A stretch of DNA of 64,000 nt, taken from Eubacterium_G segne. GTDB lineage: Bacteria; Bacillota; Clostridia; Lachnospirales; Lachnospiraceae. A program made the translations under genes and the position numbers. Position 1 is the first letter of the stretch. Each line of letters begins with the position of its first letter. This document shows positions 41,155 to 51,142 of the stretch, one piece after another. The notes under the pieces were generated by a model, which was not told the DNA's origin, did no database searches, and saw nothing but the letters and a program-made list of their open reading frames with translations. The DNA is taken from NCBI RefSeq assembly GCF_014287775.1, contig NZ_JACOOZ010000007.1, positions 124,001 through 188,000 on the forward strand, read 5' to 3'.

Positions 41155-42894
41155 TTATTTATCCTTGTAAGCTAATGCTTCCACACCAACTTCACCTGTA
41201 CGAACTCTCATAACATCTTCTACATTTGTTACGAAAATCTTACCGTCGCCATAGTGTTCAGTATTAAGTGCCTTTCTTGCTGCTGCCACAACAAGTCCCG
41301 GATCAACTGTTGAAACTACTATGTCAACCTGTACTTTCTTATAAAGGTTCATTGTGGTTGGTACACCTCTGTATCTACCTGTCTTACCTTTCTCAGCTCC
41401 ACATCCCATTACCTGAGATACCGTCATTCCCATTACTCCAATAGCATTCATTGTGTCACGAAGTACACCAAATCTTTCTTCCGGACATATAATGGAAATC
41501 TTTGTATATCTGCCTTCTTCTCTTTCGCCAAGAGCAAGAGCAACCGGTTTAACATCTGAAAGGTCAACTGAACCTTCGCTTTCTCCTGCATATGATGGTG
41601 CTGCTGGGAGGAAATCTGCGTAAGCTGATGCAAGGCCATGTTCTGAAATATCCATACCAATGATTTCTTCTTCTGGTTTAACTCTAAGTCCAATTGTATG
41701 TTTAATAATCTGGAATACAATTGTCATCATTATTGCTGCGTAAACATCAATTGCTACAATACCTAAAATCTGGATTCCTAAAAGTTTTGCTCCACCACCA
41801 TAGAATAAACCTGCGTAGTAAGAACCATCTGCAAATGCATTAACTGTTTCTCCCCTACCTGTTGCAAATAAACCTACGGCAATTGTTCCCCAAACACCGT
41901 TTGCCCAGTGAACACCAACGGCACCAACCGGGTCATCAATGTGGAACTTCTTATCTAAAACTTCTACTACTACATCCACTAATATACCTGAAACTGCACC
42001 AATGATTAATGCTCCTACAGTATCAACTGAAGCACATCCTGCTGTAATTGCTACCAAACCTGCAAGGGATGCGTTAAGACACATACCAACATCAGGCTTT
42101 CCGTCTTTAATCCATGTAAATATCATACAAACTACTGTTGCTGTTGCCGGTGCAATTGTTGTATTCATAAAGATTGATGCTAAGCTGTCATTGTTTGTAG
42201 CTGCTGCACCGTTAAATCCATACCATCCAAACCAAAGAATGAAGCATCCTAATGCACCAAGAGTTATTGAGTGACCTGCAATGGCGTTTGATCTGATTTT
42301 ACCATTAGATCTCTTTGTGTACTTGCCAATACGAGGTCCCACAATAATGGCTCCAACTAATGCCGCCATACCACCTACAGAGTGAATAACTGCTGAACCT
42401 GCGAAATCTACGAAATGTAACTGCTGTAACCATCCGTTGCCACCATAGTTCCAAACCCAGCCTGCTTCAATAGGATATACTATTAAGCTGATTGCTGCTG
42501 AATAAATACAGTAAGCACTGAACTTTGTTCTTTCAGCCATAGCACCTGAAACAATTGTAGCTGCTGTTGCACAGAATACTAACTGAAATACGAACTGTGA
42601 CCAGTTAAATGTGTCATAATGGATAAAGATATCAAGATTTGGAATACCAATAATTCCCATTACATAATCCTCTGACATCATAAGCCCGAAACCTAATACT
42701 ATGTACATTATAGTACCGATACAAAAGTCCATTAAGTTTTTCATAATAATGTTGCCGGCATTCTTTGCTCTTGTGAATCCTGTTTCAACCATTGCGAAGC
42801 CTGCCTGCATAAAGAATACCAGGCTGGCACCAATAAGGAACCAAATAGCAAAACTGCTGTCTGTTGCTGCTTTAATAATCTCTTCTGCTCCCAT
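41155..42894 (-). CDS. amt: Ammonium transporter with fused PII signalling domain
   Basis: A 579-residue protein. Residues 1-410 are an Amt/Rh channel with about eleven membrane helices (FMQAGFAMVETGFTRAKN, FAGSAVIHSVGGMAAL, VGAVGVHWANGVWGT). After a linker, about 460-579 is a PII (GlnB/GlnK) domain: YTKISIICPEERFGVLRDTM, a T-loop with GKTGRYRGVP, and TVDPGLVVAAARKAL. In free form GlnK plugs Amt; here the regulator is tethered, so gating by ATP/ADP/2-oxoglutarate is likely intramolecular. The start is ATG 42894 with GGAGG eight bases upstream; the earlier ATG at 42909 contains the SD. Confidence 0.94.
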   Translation of the reverse strand: MGAEEIIKAATDSSFAIWFLIGASLVFFMQAGFAMVETGFTRAKNAGNIIMKNLMDFCIGTIMYIVLGFGLMMSEDYVMGIIGIPNLDIFIHYDTFNWSQFVFQLVFCATAATIVSGAMAERTKFSAYCIYSAAISLIVYPIEAGWVWNYGGNGWLQQLHFVDFAGSAVIHSVGGMAALVGAIIVGPRIGKYTKRSNGKIRSNAIAGHSITLGALGCFILWFGWYGFNGAAATNNDSLASIFMNTTIAPATATVVCMIFTWIKDGKPDVGMCLNASLAGLVAITAGCASVDTVGALIIGAVSGILVDVVVEVLDKKFHIDDPVGAVGVHWANGVWGTIAVGLFATGRGETVNAFADGSYYAGLFYGGGAKLLGIQILGIVAIDVYAAIMMTIVFQIIKHTIGLRVKPEEEIIGMDISEHGLASAYADFLPAAPSYAGESEGSVDLSDVKPVALALGEREEGRYTKISIICPEERFGVLRDTMNAIGVMGMTVSQVMGCGAEKGKTGRYRGVPTTMNLYKKVQVDIVVSTVDPGLVVAAARKALNTEHYGDGKIFVTNVEDVMRVRTGEVGVEALAYKDK

Positions 42895-42938
42895 AACTAA
42901 TTCCTCCATTCTTTTTTAGTCCTAAATAATATTTTTAC

Positions 42939-42970
42939 CTGGAAAACATTTAAAGGGGATGTTTTCCCAG
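42939..42970 (-). promoter_or_regulatory. Inverted repeat in the amt leader
   Basis: On the plus strand CTGGAAAACAT pairs with ATGTTTTCCCAG (one bulge). It lies 45 bases before the amt ATG and has no T run after it. It may be an operator or a leader hairpin for nitrogen control; no GlnR/TnrA box was recognised. The rest of the 42895-43238 gap holds only the tkt terminator. Confidence 0.35.
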
Positions 42971-43027
42971 ACGACACAATTACTGAATTTGCCATTGTGC
43001 TTTTCAATAATTATGTGCTCTCAGAAA

Positions 43028-43063
43028 CGAAAAAGGGAGCTAGACCTTTACGTCTGCTCCCTT
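43028..43063 (-). terminator. Terminator downstream of the transketolase pair
   Basis: AAGGGAGC and AGAC pair with GTCT and GCTCCCTT around a six-base loop, followed on the minus strand by TTTTTCG. Flanking AACGAAA and TTTCGTT extend the stem. Confidence 0.75.
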
Positions 43064-43238
43064 GCATTTCGTTCAACATGCATTAGTATAACATCATATT
43101 TTTTTATTTCAATGGATAAATCACTTTTGCTAATAAAAAAAAGTCCAAATTTAATTTTCTTAAATTCAGACTTTAATTTATTAATGTTAGGTTTTATTTC
43201 GTAAACTTTTTTCCGTTTTTTATAAACTTTATTAAAGA

Positions 43239-44180
43239 TTACTGTATATTCTCCTTAATTTTATTATATATGCCTTCTCCATCCAGTCCAAACTCTTTTA
43301 TAAGCTCTAAAGCCGGTCCTGAATGTCCAAACACGTCATTTACACCTATCTTAGTTACCTTTGTAGGGCATTTTGCACTTAATGCATCACATACTGCACT
43401 TCCTAAACCACCAATTACGGAATGTTCTTCCACTGTAAACACATTCTTAGTCTTTTCAGCGGATTTTACAATTATATCTTCATCTAAAGGCTTAATTGTA
43501 TGAATATTAATAACCTCGGCACTAATTCCCTCTGCTGCAAGTTTTTCTGCTGCTTCAAGGGCATAAGACACCATAAGACCGGTAGCAACAATTGTAATGT
43601 CACTTCCCTGACGCATTAATATGCCTTTTCCAATTTCAAATTTATAATTGTTTTCATCATTAATAACCGGTGCTGCAAGACGTCCAAATCTCATATATAC
43701 AGGGCCTTCCATTTCATATGCTGCCTTTACTGCTGCACGGGCTTCCACATCATCACATGGATTTATAACTGTCATTCCCGGTATAACTCTCATAAGCGCA
43801 ATATCTTCATTACACTGATGTGTGGCACCGTCTTCTCCTACAGAAATTCCTGCATGAGTTGCCCCGATTTTTACATTAAGGTGTGGATATCCTATAGTGT
43901 TTCTCACCTGCTCAAAAGCTCTTCCTGCTGCAAACATTGCAAATGTGCTGGCAAAAGGTACCTTTCCACAGGTAGATAATCCTGCTGCTATTCCCATCAT
44001 ATTAGCTTCTGCAATACCGCAGTCAATATGTCTATCAGGAAACTCTTTCTTAAAAATGGCAGTTTTTGTAGCTGCTGCAAGATCCGCATCAAGTACCACA
44101 ATATCGTCATGTTCCTTTGCAAGCTCTACAAGTGCTTTACCATAGCTTTCTCTTGTTGCTATCTTCTTTACTTCTGACAT
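43239..44180 (-). CDS. Transketolase, C-terminal subunit
   Basis: A 313-residue protein carrying the pyrimidine-binding and C-terminal domains of transketolase. Pyrimidine-domain features are FPDRHIDCGIAEANMMGIAAGLS and the HAGISVGEDGATHQC segment; the C-terminal domain has KTKNVFTVEEHSVIGGLGSAV. It overlaps the N-terminal subunit gene by 13 bases, so equal translation is likely. The two chains together form the pentose-phosphate enzyme; split forms are common in Clostridia and Archaea. A DXS-like activity is less likely. Confidence 0.92.
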   Translation of the reverse strand: MSEVKKIATRESYGKALVELAKEHDDIVVLDADLAAATKTAIFKKEFPDRHIDCGIAEANMMGIAAGLSTCGKVPFASTFAMFAAGRAFEQVRNTIGYPHLNVKIGATHAGISVGEDGATHQCNEDIALMRVIPGMTVINPCDDVEARAAVKAAYEMEGPVYMRFGRLAAPVINDENNYKFEIGKGILMRQGSDITIVATGLMVSYALEAAEKLAAEGISAEVINIHTIKPLDEDIIVKSAEKTKNVFTVEEHSVIGGLGSAVCDALSAKCPTKVTKIGVNDVFGHSGPALELIKEFGLDGEGIYNKIKENIQ

Positions 44181-45004
44181 AATGCTTCACCTGCTTTCTC
44201 TAATTCTTCCATTGCCACGGCAAACTGTTCATCATTAGGTGCTGCGCCATGCCAATTTACCTGATTTTCCATAAACGAAACCCCTTTTCCCTTTACGGTA
44301 TTCATAATAATGGCTGTAGGCTGTCCCTTTGTATTTTTTGCCTCATTAAGGGCATTTCTTATTTCATCAAAATCATGTCCGTTAATTACAATAACATGAA
44401 AATTAAATGCTTCAAACTTCTTATCAATAGGGTATGGTGAACATACTTCTTCCACTGTTCCGTCAATCTGAAGATTATTGTTATCTACTATTACCACAAG
44501 ATTGTCTAACTTTCTGTGTCCGGCAAACATTGCTGCCTCCCAAACCTGTCCTTCTTCTATTTCACCATCACCTAATAATGTGTATACTCTGTAATCCTTA
44601 TGATCCATTTTGCCTGCCAATGCCATACCTACTGCTGTAGATACTCCCTGACCTAATGAACCTGATGACATATCAACTCCCGGAGTATGCTTCATATCAG
44701 GATGTCCCTGCAAATATGAATCCGGCTTACGAAGTGTCACAATATCTTCTTTTGGAATAAATCCTTTTTCAGCAAGTACTCCATATAAAACAGGTGCTGC
44801 ATGTCCCTTTGATAAAACAAATCTGTCTCTGTTAGGATTTTTTGGATTTTTGGCATCAACATTCATTTCCTCATAATACAGGAAAGTTACCATATCAGCA
44901 GCTGATAAAGAGCCGCCCGGATGTCCTGATTTTGCACTGTGAAGACCTGTAACAATGTTTTTCCTTACTTCGTTAGCAATCTTTTTTAACTGTAAATTTT
45001 CCAT
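44168..45004 (-). CDS. Transketolase, N-terminal (TPP-binding) subunit
   Basis: A 278-residue protein with the thiamine diphosphate-binding domain: SAKSGHPGGSLSAADM, RDRFVLSKGHAAPVLY, and the TPP/metal motif LGDGEIEEGQVWEA followed by IVDNNN. It is the upstream partner of the overlapping C-terminal subunit gene. Start ATG 45004 with an SD-like AGGAAG upstream. Confidence 0.93.
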   Translation of the reverse strand: MENLQLKKIANEVRKNIVTGLHSAKSGHPGGSLSAADMVTFLYYEEMNVDAKNPKNPNRDRFVLSKGHAAPVLYGVLAEKGFIPKEDIVTLRKPDSYLQGHPDMKHTPGVDMSSGSLGQGVSTAVGMALAGKMDHKDYRVYTLLGDGEIEEGQVWEAAMFAGHRKLDNLVVIVDNNNLQIDGTVEEVCSPYPIDKKFEAFNFHVIVINGHDFDEIRNALNEAKNTKGQPTAIIMNTVKGKGVSFMENQVNWHGAAPNDEQFAVAMEELEKAGEALCQK

Positions 45005-45018
45005 TGTTTCTTCCTTTC

Positions 45019-48006
45019 TTATACATTAAAATCTGATTCTACCAATATGTTATTACCTTCCTCATCTTTTTTAGATGCGAAGATACCCTTTAGCTTTCTT
45101 CCTATTCTTCTTGATTTAGAAATAGCCTCATCTACAATGCTTTCAACATCACTTCTGCCAATTCCCTTATTTACACCAAAGAAGTCATCTATAGCCTTAT
45201 AAAATGCAAGGTTTGCAACCTCGTCAAAAACATATCCCTTGTCTTTTGCATAGCGTTTACCATATTCTACCCATTCCTTAATGTCGTATTCTCTTATGGT
45301 AACTACATGATTAAATACCCTTGCAGCCCTCTGGGATTCATTTAATATCTTTGTCATTCCATCAGTTTCGCCTTCTAAGATAATAATCATGTCATCTGTA
45401 AACATACCTGATACATCTGTTATTTCACTTAATGTCATAGGTCCTAACCTGTCAGCATTTTCAATAATCAAATCACTTCCAAGAAGCTTTGATAACACTG
45501 TTCTAAAACCTTTTCTGTTAAGTGCCACAGCATCTATTTTTGCCAGTTTTCTGTTTCTTCTGCCACGCTTTTTATTTACAAGCTTAATAATTTCTATGGC
45601 AAGTGTGGTTTTACCCGTCTTTTCACTTCCCATAATAACTATATTGCCCTCTGCTGAATTTCCATTAGGCTTGTAATTAATAATTAAATCCTTTAAAACA
45701 TCCCTTATATTGGTGTCAAATCCTTCCACATTAAGATAGTTTTTAAAAGCTGACAGTTCTTCCTCTGTTAAAACTATTTCAGGCTCTACGTCCTCTGCAG
45801 AATCTCCATTAGTCTTATCGGTAGGCAGAATCTCCTCATTATATATCGGCTTTGCCTTTTTCCTTACTATAGCCTTGTCAGTATTTCCTTCTTTTCCTTC
45901 TTCCTTTGTATCATCCGGTTTTGCCTGTTTATCTTCCGGTTCTTCCGTTACCTCCGGTGTCACTTCTTCTTCCTCTTCCTTCGGCTCTTCTAATACTTCA
46001 GGTGATTGGCTTAAATTTTCATCCGGCTTTTCCTCTTCTACCATGTCAGGTACCTTGATTTCTAATTTTCCTTCTTCTACAATACCTGCTCCTGAAAGAA
46101 TTTCTATACTTGCTGATGTAGCATTTTTAACCTTTAAATTCATGCCCGGCTTTTCAGCCTTTGGTGCCTCTGACTTTTGATTTTCAGTTTCTCTGACAGC
46201 AGATTTTAATTCATCTTCTGTTGGAAGTTCCTGGGTAACAAATCCTGAGTTGTCTATCTTAAGGTCTGCTACCATATCATCTTCTATTTCTTCCGGTTCT
46301 AAATTATTCTGTGCTTCCCTTTGGGCTTTAGGCTCTACATCCGTTTCCGGCTCAATTTCCGGTTCAGATTGTGCTTTCTGTTCAGCTTTAGCCTCAGGCT
46401 CAATTTCTGCTTTCTGTTCAGCTTCAATCTCTACCTCAGGCTCGGTTTCTACTTCCGGCTGTGGTTTTACCTCTGCCTCAGGTTCATTTTCCGGCTCAAT
46501 AACCTCCTCTTCAACCTGTCCATCCTTCTGCAAATTATCTTCGCTGTTAAAATGAAGTAATTCATCCTTTTCCTTTAGAGATTCCTCTAACTCCTCTCTT
46601 GCAGAAGTTGCCTCATCTATAATATTTACAGCCTGCTTAACAGTATCCGCCTTTAATATGCCTCTTTCCTGAAGTTTCCTTAATATATCCGCAACTCCAT
46701 TCATGTCACTAATGGTATTTTCGGCTTCATTCTGTTCCTGTACCGGCCCTGTTTCTTCTTTCAAATCCTCCGAATGGGATTTTTCCTGTATTTCCGATGT
46801 TTCATCTTTTTCTGCTTCCGGTTCTTTCTTATCCTCCGTAACTTCTGACTGCAAAGATGATTCATCAGCCTCCCTGCTTTGGGCTTTTGCCTTTTCACCT
46901 TCTAAGTCCGTTACTATTTCTTCCATTACCGGCTCTTTTTCAGTTTCATCCTCTTCTTCAAGTTCTGAAACCTCTTCCTCGATTTTTTCTTCATCTACCG
47001 GCTGTTCAGCTATTTCTGCCTCTTCCATTAACTCCTCAATGGTTTTATTGTTTAAGTCATCCTCTTCGGATTTTAATATAATTTCTTCCATATCGCCATT
47101 CATTTTAGGAAAAATCTTTGTTTCTCCTAAATTACCTGAAGCTGTATTGTCAAAAATTCTTGTTTTCGAAAGTTCGTCCTCTGTCTCCTTATTCTGTGCC
47201 ATCTTAGACTGTTCTTTCTTCTCGTCTGCAAGAATCTCTTTCACGCTGTCTGCCACTGCTGCCTGAATATCCTCCTCCGCAGTTTGTGGTTCCACCTTAA
47301 TTTCAGGAATATCATGAACAATATCCATTTTAACATCTAACGGCTTTAATTCCTCCGCATGCTTTTTAGCTGCTTCGGCTTCCATTGCTATTTTTTTCTT
47401 GTTTTCATCATATTTTTCCTGCTGTGCAGGGGTTAGCGGGCTATACATTTTCTTAAGATCCATTGCCTTAAATACATATTTTCCCTCAGCAAACCAAAGG
47501 CATATTTCATCACATATATCAATACATTTCTGCTTGTCACCGATTATGTGATACAGTTTGGCTAACTCATATGCCCATCTTTCCTCCATATCAATATTAA
47601 CATACTCCTCCAGTATGCCAATTAACTCTTCAATAGGCTTTTCCTGTGCCTTTGCCATTTTGTATTTAAGCACAAATCTTGATGTATCCCTAGGTGCCAT
47701 TTCCACGAAATCTTCGTAATAATCCTTAGCTGCGGTAAAATCTTTTGTCTTTATTGACAAAAGACATAGCTTATACGCTATATGACGACCGGTATTTGTG
47801 TTTTCATAGGCTGTAAGAAGCACTTCTTTTGCCTTCTCATAATTATGGTTTAATTCATATGCATTTGCCACGATGTTAAGTAAATTGTTATCTTTAATTT
47901 TCTTTATATCCAAAGCATCTGCTATTTTACCTGCCTCTTCGTAATCCCTGTCATGCAGTGCTCTTTTTATTTCCTCTAATTTCAGCTTCTGCTCGTTTTT
48001 GTCCAT
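45019..48006 (-). CDS. Large TPR / acidic linker / ATPase protein of unknown function
   Basis: A 995-residue cytoplasmic protein. Residues 1-210 are TPR-like helix pairs (DYEEAGKIADAL, NYEKAKEVLLTAYENT). About 230-720 is disordered and very rich in Glu, with short imperfect repeats of the EPEVE / EAEQKAEIEPE type. Residues 787-995 are a P-loop ATPase with Walker A GSEKTGKTT (793-801), a hydrophobic strand DDMIIILEGE as Walker B, and a C-terminal helical domain, similar in order to SpoVK/CbxX-type AAA+ proteins but not assignable. It lies between recR and the transketolase pair on the same strand. A scaffold or assembly role is only inferred. Confidence 0.75.
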   Translation of the reverse strand: MDKNEQKLKLEEIKRALHDRDYEEAGKIADALDIKKIKDNNLLNIVANAYELNHNYEKAKEVLLTAYENTNTGRHIAYKLCLLSIKTKDFTAAKDYYEDFVEMAPRDTSRFVLKYKMAKAQEKPIEELIGILEEYVNIDMEERWAYELAKLYHIIGDKQKCIDICDEICLWFAEGKYVFKAMDLKKMYSPLTPAQQEKYDENKKKIAMEAEAAKKHAEELKPLDVKMDIVHDIPEIKVEPQTAEEDIQAAVADSVKEILADEKKEQSKMAQNKETEDELSKTRIFDNTASGNLGETKIFPKMNGDMEEIILKSEEDDLNNKTIEELMEEAEIAEQPVDEEKIEEEVSELEEEDETEKEPVMEEIVTDLEGEKAKAQSREADESSLQSEVTEDKKEPEAEKDETSEIQEKSHSEDLKEETGPVQEQNEAENTISDMNGVADILRKLQERGILKADTVKQAVNIIDEATSAREELEESLKEKDELLHFNSEDNLQKDGQVEEEVIEPENEPEAEVKPQPEVETEPEVEIEAEQKAEIEPEAKAEQKAQSEPEIEPETDVEPKAQREAQNNLEPEEIEDDMVADLKIDNSGFVTQELPTEDELKSAVRETENQKSEAPKAEKPGMNLKVKNATSASIEILSGAGIVEEGKLEIKVPDMVEEEKPDENLSQSPEVLEEPKEEEEEVTPEVTEEPEDKQAKPDDTKEEGKEGNTDKAIVRKKAKPIYNEEILPTDKTNGDSAEDVEPEIVLTEEELSAFKNYLNVEGFDTNIRDVLKDLIINYKPNGNSAEGNIVIMGSEKTGKTTLAIEIIKLVNKKRGRRNRKLAKIDAVALNRKGFRTVLSKLLGSDLIIENADRLGPMTLSEITDVSGMFTDDMIIILEGETDGMTKILNESQRAARVFNHVVTIREYDIKEWVEYGKRYAKDKGYVFDEVANLAFYKAIDDFFGVNKGIGRSDVESIVDEAISKSRRIGRKLKGIFASKKDEEGNNILVESDFNV

Positions 48007-48048
48007 TTGAATTCCTCTTATTTTAATATTTATCCATGCTTACATTTT

Positions 48049-48645
48049 CTAAACCGTAACTCGTCCCTGTAATGCCCTGAGCAATGTTACATTATCAATA
48101 CATTCTAAATCTCCTCCTACAGGAACACCGCTGGCAATTCTTGTAACCTTTATTCCCAAAGGCTTAACAACCTTGCTGATATACATGGCTGTTGCCTCAC
48201 CTTCCACACTGGAATTAGTAGCAATAATCACCTCATTTACGTCGTCCTTCAGACGTTCAAACAGCTCTTTTAAGCGGATATCATTTTGTCCTATACCTGC
48301 CATGGGATTTATTGCTCCGTGAAGTACATGATAAACTCCCTTATACTCTCCGACCTTTTCGTATGCCGCCATGTCTTTGGTAGACTCAACTACCATAATA
48401 GTCTTATGGTCTCTTTCCTTACTACTGCAAATAGGGCATTCGTCCTGGTCAGTAAGGGTACAACATGTCTTACAGTATTTAACATTTTCCTTGGCGTTTA
48501 TCATGGCATTTGCAATATCCTCTACCTGCTCTTTGGGCATGTCCAAAATATGAAATGCCAGTCTTCCTGCGGTTTTTGCACCCACTCCCGGAAGAGTCGA
48601 TAATTCTTCAATTAGTTTTGTTATATATCCACTGTAGTAATCCAA
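48049..48645 (-). CDS. recR: Recombination protein RecR
   Basis: A 198-residue protein of RecFOR loading of RecA. It has the helix-hairpin-helix LPGVGAKTAGRLAFHIL, the zinc motif CKTCCTLTDQDECPIC (about residues 57-72), and a Toprim domain starting IMVVESTKDMAAYE. It forms the standard dnaX-ybaB-recR operon. Confidence 0.96.
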   Translation of the reverse strand: MDYYSGYITKLIEELSTLPGVGAKTAGRLAFHILDMPKEQVEDIANAMINAKENVKYCKTCCTLTDQDECPICSSKERDHKTIMVVESTKDMAAYEKVGEYKGVYHVLHGAINPMAGIGQNDIRLKELFERLKDDVNEVIIATNSSVEGEATAMYISKVVKPLGIKVTRIASGVPVGGDLECIDNVTLLRALQGRVTV

Positions 48646-48675
48646 TGTCCTTACCTCTTTCTTTAAGTCAAACTA

Positions 48676-49014
48676 TTAGAACAGTCCGCCTAATCCTCCG
48701 GTAATTTTGGACATTTTCTGTGTTGACATTTCTTCCATTTTTCTTATAGCCTCATTTACTGCTGCCATAACTAAATCCTCTAACATTTCAATGTCATCAG
48801 GGTCTACAACTTCCGGATCAAGTTTAATTTTTGTAATTTCCTTTGAACCTGAAATTGTAACTTCAACGGCTCCACCACCTGCTGTTGCAGTATATTCGGA
48901 AGCTTCAAGTTCTGCCTGGGCTTCCTCCATCTGCTTCTGCATCTTCTGTGCCTGCTTCATTATATTATTCATATTCCCCGGCATTCCTCCCGGAAATCCA
49001 CCTCTTTTTGCCAT
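48676..49014 (-). CDS. YbaB/EbfC nucleoid-associated protein
   Basis: A 112-residue protein. A Gly/Met-rich N-terminus (GGFPGGMPGNMNNIMKQAQK) is followed by the helix AQKMQKQMEEAQAELEASE, the strand GGGAVEVTISGSKEI and a C-terminal helix. It binds DNA as a dimer. The ATG overlaps closely with the dnaX stop (TAA then AATG), indicating coupling. Confidence 0.95.
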   Translation of the reverse strand: MAKRGGFPGGMPGNMNNIMKQAQKMQKQMEEAQAELEASEYTATAGGGAVEVTISGSKEITKIKLDPEVVDPDDIEMLEDLVMAAVNEAIRKMEEMSTQKMSKITGGLGGLF

Positions 49015-49015
49015 T

Positions 49016-50578
49016 TTAAAAATCCTCCTGTACTACTTCCATATTAATATTCTTTAACACAACCTCCTGGAAATAATCTCCAAAGTTTTGGTTGCCTTCA
49101 AGCATTGTCATTTCTACCTTGACCTGCTTATTAATTTCTTCACTTATTATATTATTAAGCATTTCTATAATCTCAGGTTTATTGCAGCCCTCATATCCGA
49201 TAGCTCCCGGATTAAATACTATAAGAAGGGTATCATCCCCTTTGACACTAAACCTGGCATCATTTAGAAATGTCTTATACGGATTTGAAATATGTCTTTT
49301 TACCTTTCCCCAGTTATCCACTACATACTGGATATCTGCCGGAACAGGCTTGTCAAAGACTTTTTTAGGTTTACTTTCTACCTTCTCCTCAGTTGCAGGC
49401 ACCGCTACCTTTGCCACAAAATCCCCCTTTTCCATTTTGTTTTCCAAAATAGAAATTCTGTTAATTAGGGATGCCGTATCATTTTCCATCTGAGGCTTAT
49501 TTAGTTTTATAAGTGCAATTTCTATCAGCACTCTTTTATTTGAAGCATATTTTATCTGACCGGCAAGTTCTGAGAACACCCGTATATATCTCATTATTAC
49601 ATCTGTCTCAACCATTGATGCTTCTTCCTTTAATGCCTCTATACGTTCTGCCGAAGCATCTATAAAATCCGTTGCTCCGTCAGAAGTCTTTATAAGCATT
49701 AAATTACGCAGGTACCATATAAAATCACTGACAAACTGCCCTAGTTCTCTTCCCTGCATAACCATTTCATCTAATATGTTAATACATTCAGTAACATTCC
49801 CTGCAATAATACTTCTGGTAAGTCTGCTGAAAATTTCATTGTCAACTGCCCCTAAAACCTCTAACACATTTTCGTAGGTTAGCTTCTGTCCCAGATAAAA
49901 CGCTATACACTGGTCTAAAAGACTAAGAGCATCACGCATGGAGCCATCCGCTGCCTTTGCCACATATCTGATAGCCTTATCCTCTACCTCTATGCCTTCC
50001 TTTTCCATTAATTCCGTAAGTCTGGCAGCTATTGTATCTATGGTGATTCTTTTAAAATCATACCTCTGACACCTTGATAAAATAGTTATTGGTATTTTAT
50101 GGGGTTCTGTAGTAGCCAAAATAAACATTACATATGACGGTGGTTCCTCTAATGTTTTTAAAAGTGCATTAAAAGCACCAATGGATAACATATGCACCTC
50201 GTCGATAATGTACACGGTATACTTTCCATTAGCCGGCGTATATTGGATTTCATCTCTTATCTGACGAATATTATCTACACCGTTGTTTGATGCCGCATCT
50301 ATTTCAACTACATTCATTGCACTGCCTGAATTAATTGCCCGACACGTTTCACATTCATTGCACGGGCTTCCATCTATAGGGTGTTCACAGTTTACAGCTC
50401 TGGCAAAAATCTTCGCCACACTTGTTTTTCCTGTTCCCCGTGTTCCACAAAAAAGATATGCATGTCCTATTCTGTTAGCATTAATCTGATTTTTAAGCGT
50501 CTGTACTATATGATCCTGCCCTTTAACCTGCTCAAATGATGTAGGTCTGAATTTTCTGTATAATGCTGTATAAGACAT
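49016..50578 (-). CDS. dnaX: DNA polymerase III subunit gamma/tau
   Basis: A 520-residue clamp-loader ATPase. It has MSYTALYRKFRPTSFEQV at the start, Walker A GTRGTGKTSVAK, zinc-binding cysteines around SPCNECETC, Walker B IIDEVH and the SRC motif ILSRCQRYDF. The C-terminal tau region is short. The start is ATG 50578 with an SD (AAGGGAG) upstream; eight more codons exist before it but lack a ribosome site. The SRP RNA gene lies upstream, as in B. subtilis. Confidence 0.96.
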   Translation of the reverse strand: MSYTALYRKFRPTSFEQVKGQDHIVQTLKNQINANRIGHAYLFCGTRGTGKTSVAKIFARAVNCEHPIDGSPCNECETCRAINSGSAMNVVEIDAASNNGVDNIRQIRDEIQYTPANGKYTVYIIDEVHMLSIGAFNALLKTLEEPPSYVMFILATTEPHKIPITILSRCQRYDFKRITIDTIAARLTELMEKEGIEVEDKAIRYVAKAADGSMRDALSLLDQCIAFYLGQKLTYENVLEVLGAVDNEIFSRLTRSIIAGNVTECINILDEMVMQGRELGQFVSDFIWYLRNLMLIKTSDGATDFIDASAERIEALKEEASMVETDVIMRYIRVFSELAGQIKYASNKRVLIEIALIKLNKPQMENDTASLINRISILENKMEKGDFVAKVAVPATEEKVESKPKKVFDKPVPADIQYVVDNWGKVKRHISNPYKTFLNDARFSVKGDDTLLIVFNPGAIGYEGCNKPEIIEMLNNIISEEINKQVKVEMTMLEGNQNFGDYFQEVVLKNINMEVVQEDF

Positions 50579-50740
50579 GTTTTCTCCCTTCGTAATATTC
50601 ACGCAAAATTGTTTTTTTAGATTTTGGGCGCACTACACCCATTGCGCCTTTGGAATCATTATAAACCAAAAAAGTTTTCCATACAAGACGTTGGAAAACT
50701 TTTCTATATTTTTATTAAGTATATTGACACTTATATGTCT

Positions 50741-51084
50741 TTATTTAATTTTACTCATTATGTAATCATATACCTCTGTTGGAATCTTATAATAACTTTT
50801 ATCTACACGGCAATATCCATTATTATCGTCCGGTGAATATATTTCCACCATATCTCCTGAGGGTTCAATTTTTAAGTATGCAACGGGAGCTGATTTAAGC
50901 TCAAATCGGTTAATCTTCTCCCATTTTCCGGTATCCTCCACACTATCTGATGCATTGTCAATGCTGTTGGAATTTTGCTTATTGGTATTTTCCTCATTTT
51001 CCACTGCCTGTTCATATGCTGACTGTGCCTGAGTAAGCTGTTCCTGCAATTTAGTAAGCTGCTCTTCAAGTTGTGTTTTTGTCT
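50741..51084 (-). pseudogene. 5'-truncated coiled-coil protein fragment
   Basis: A frame open from a TAG at about 51088 encodes TKTQLEEQLTKLQEQLTQAQ, an N-terminal coiled coil, then an Asn/Glu-rich linker and a C-terminal domain (VAYLKIEPSGDMVEIYSPDD). The only possible start is a TTG at 51049 without an SD. The beginning of the gene, probably a signal peptide, seems deleted against the SRP RNA region. It could still be expressed from the TTG as a 102-residue protein, but I think it is a relic. Confidence 0.5.
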
Positions 51085-51142
51085 ATCCGGTGTTAATAGG
51101 GTGTATTTTTCGTGAGAATTAAATGAATAAAACCAGGCACAC

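Noticed and set aside
43028..43063. ANTAR-type antitermination hairpin for amt
   Set aside because: The six-base loop does not show the A/G pattern expected for ANTAR targets, and the position fits a simple terminator of the transketolase genes.
46250..47266. Plus-strand Ser-rich frames in the 45-47 kb region
   Set aside because: They mirror the Glu-rich linker of the 995-residue protein (Glu codons read as Ser/Phe/Leu on the other strand) and have no SD.
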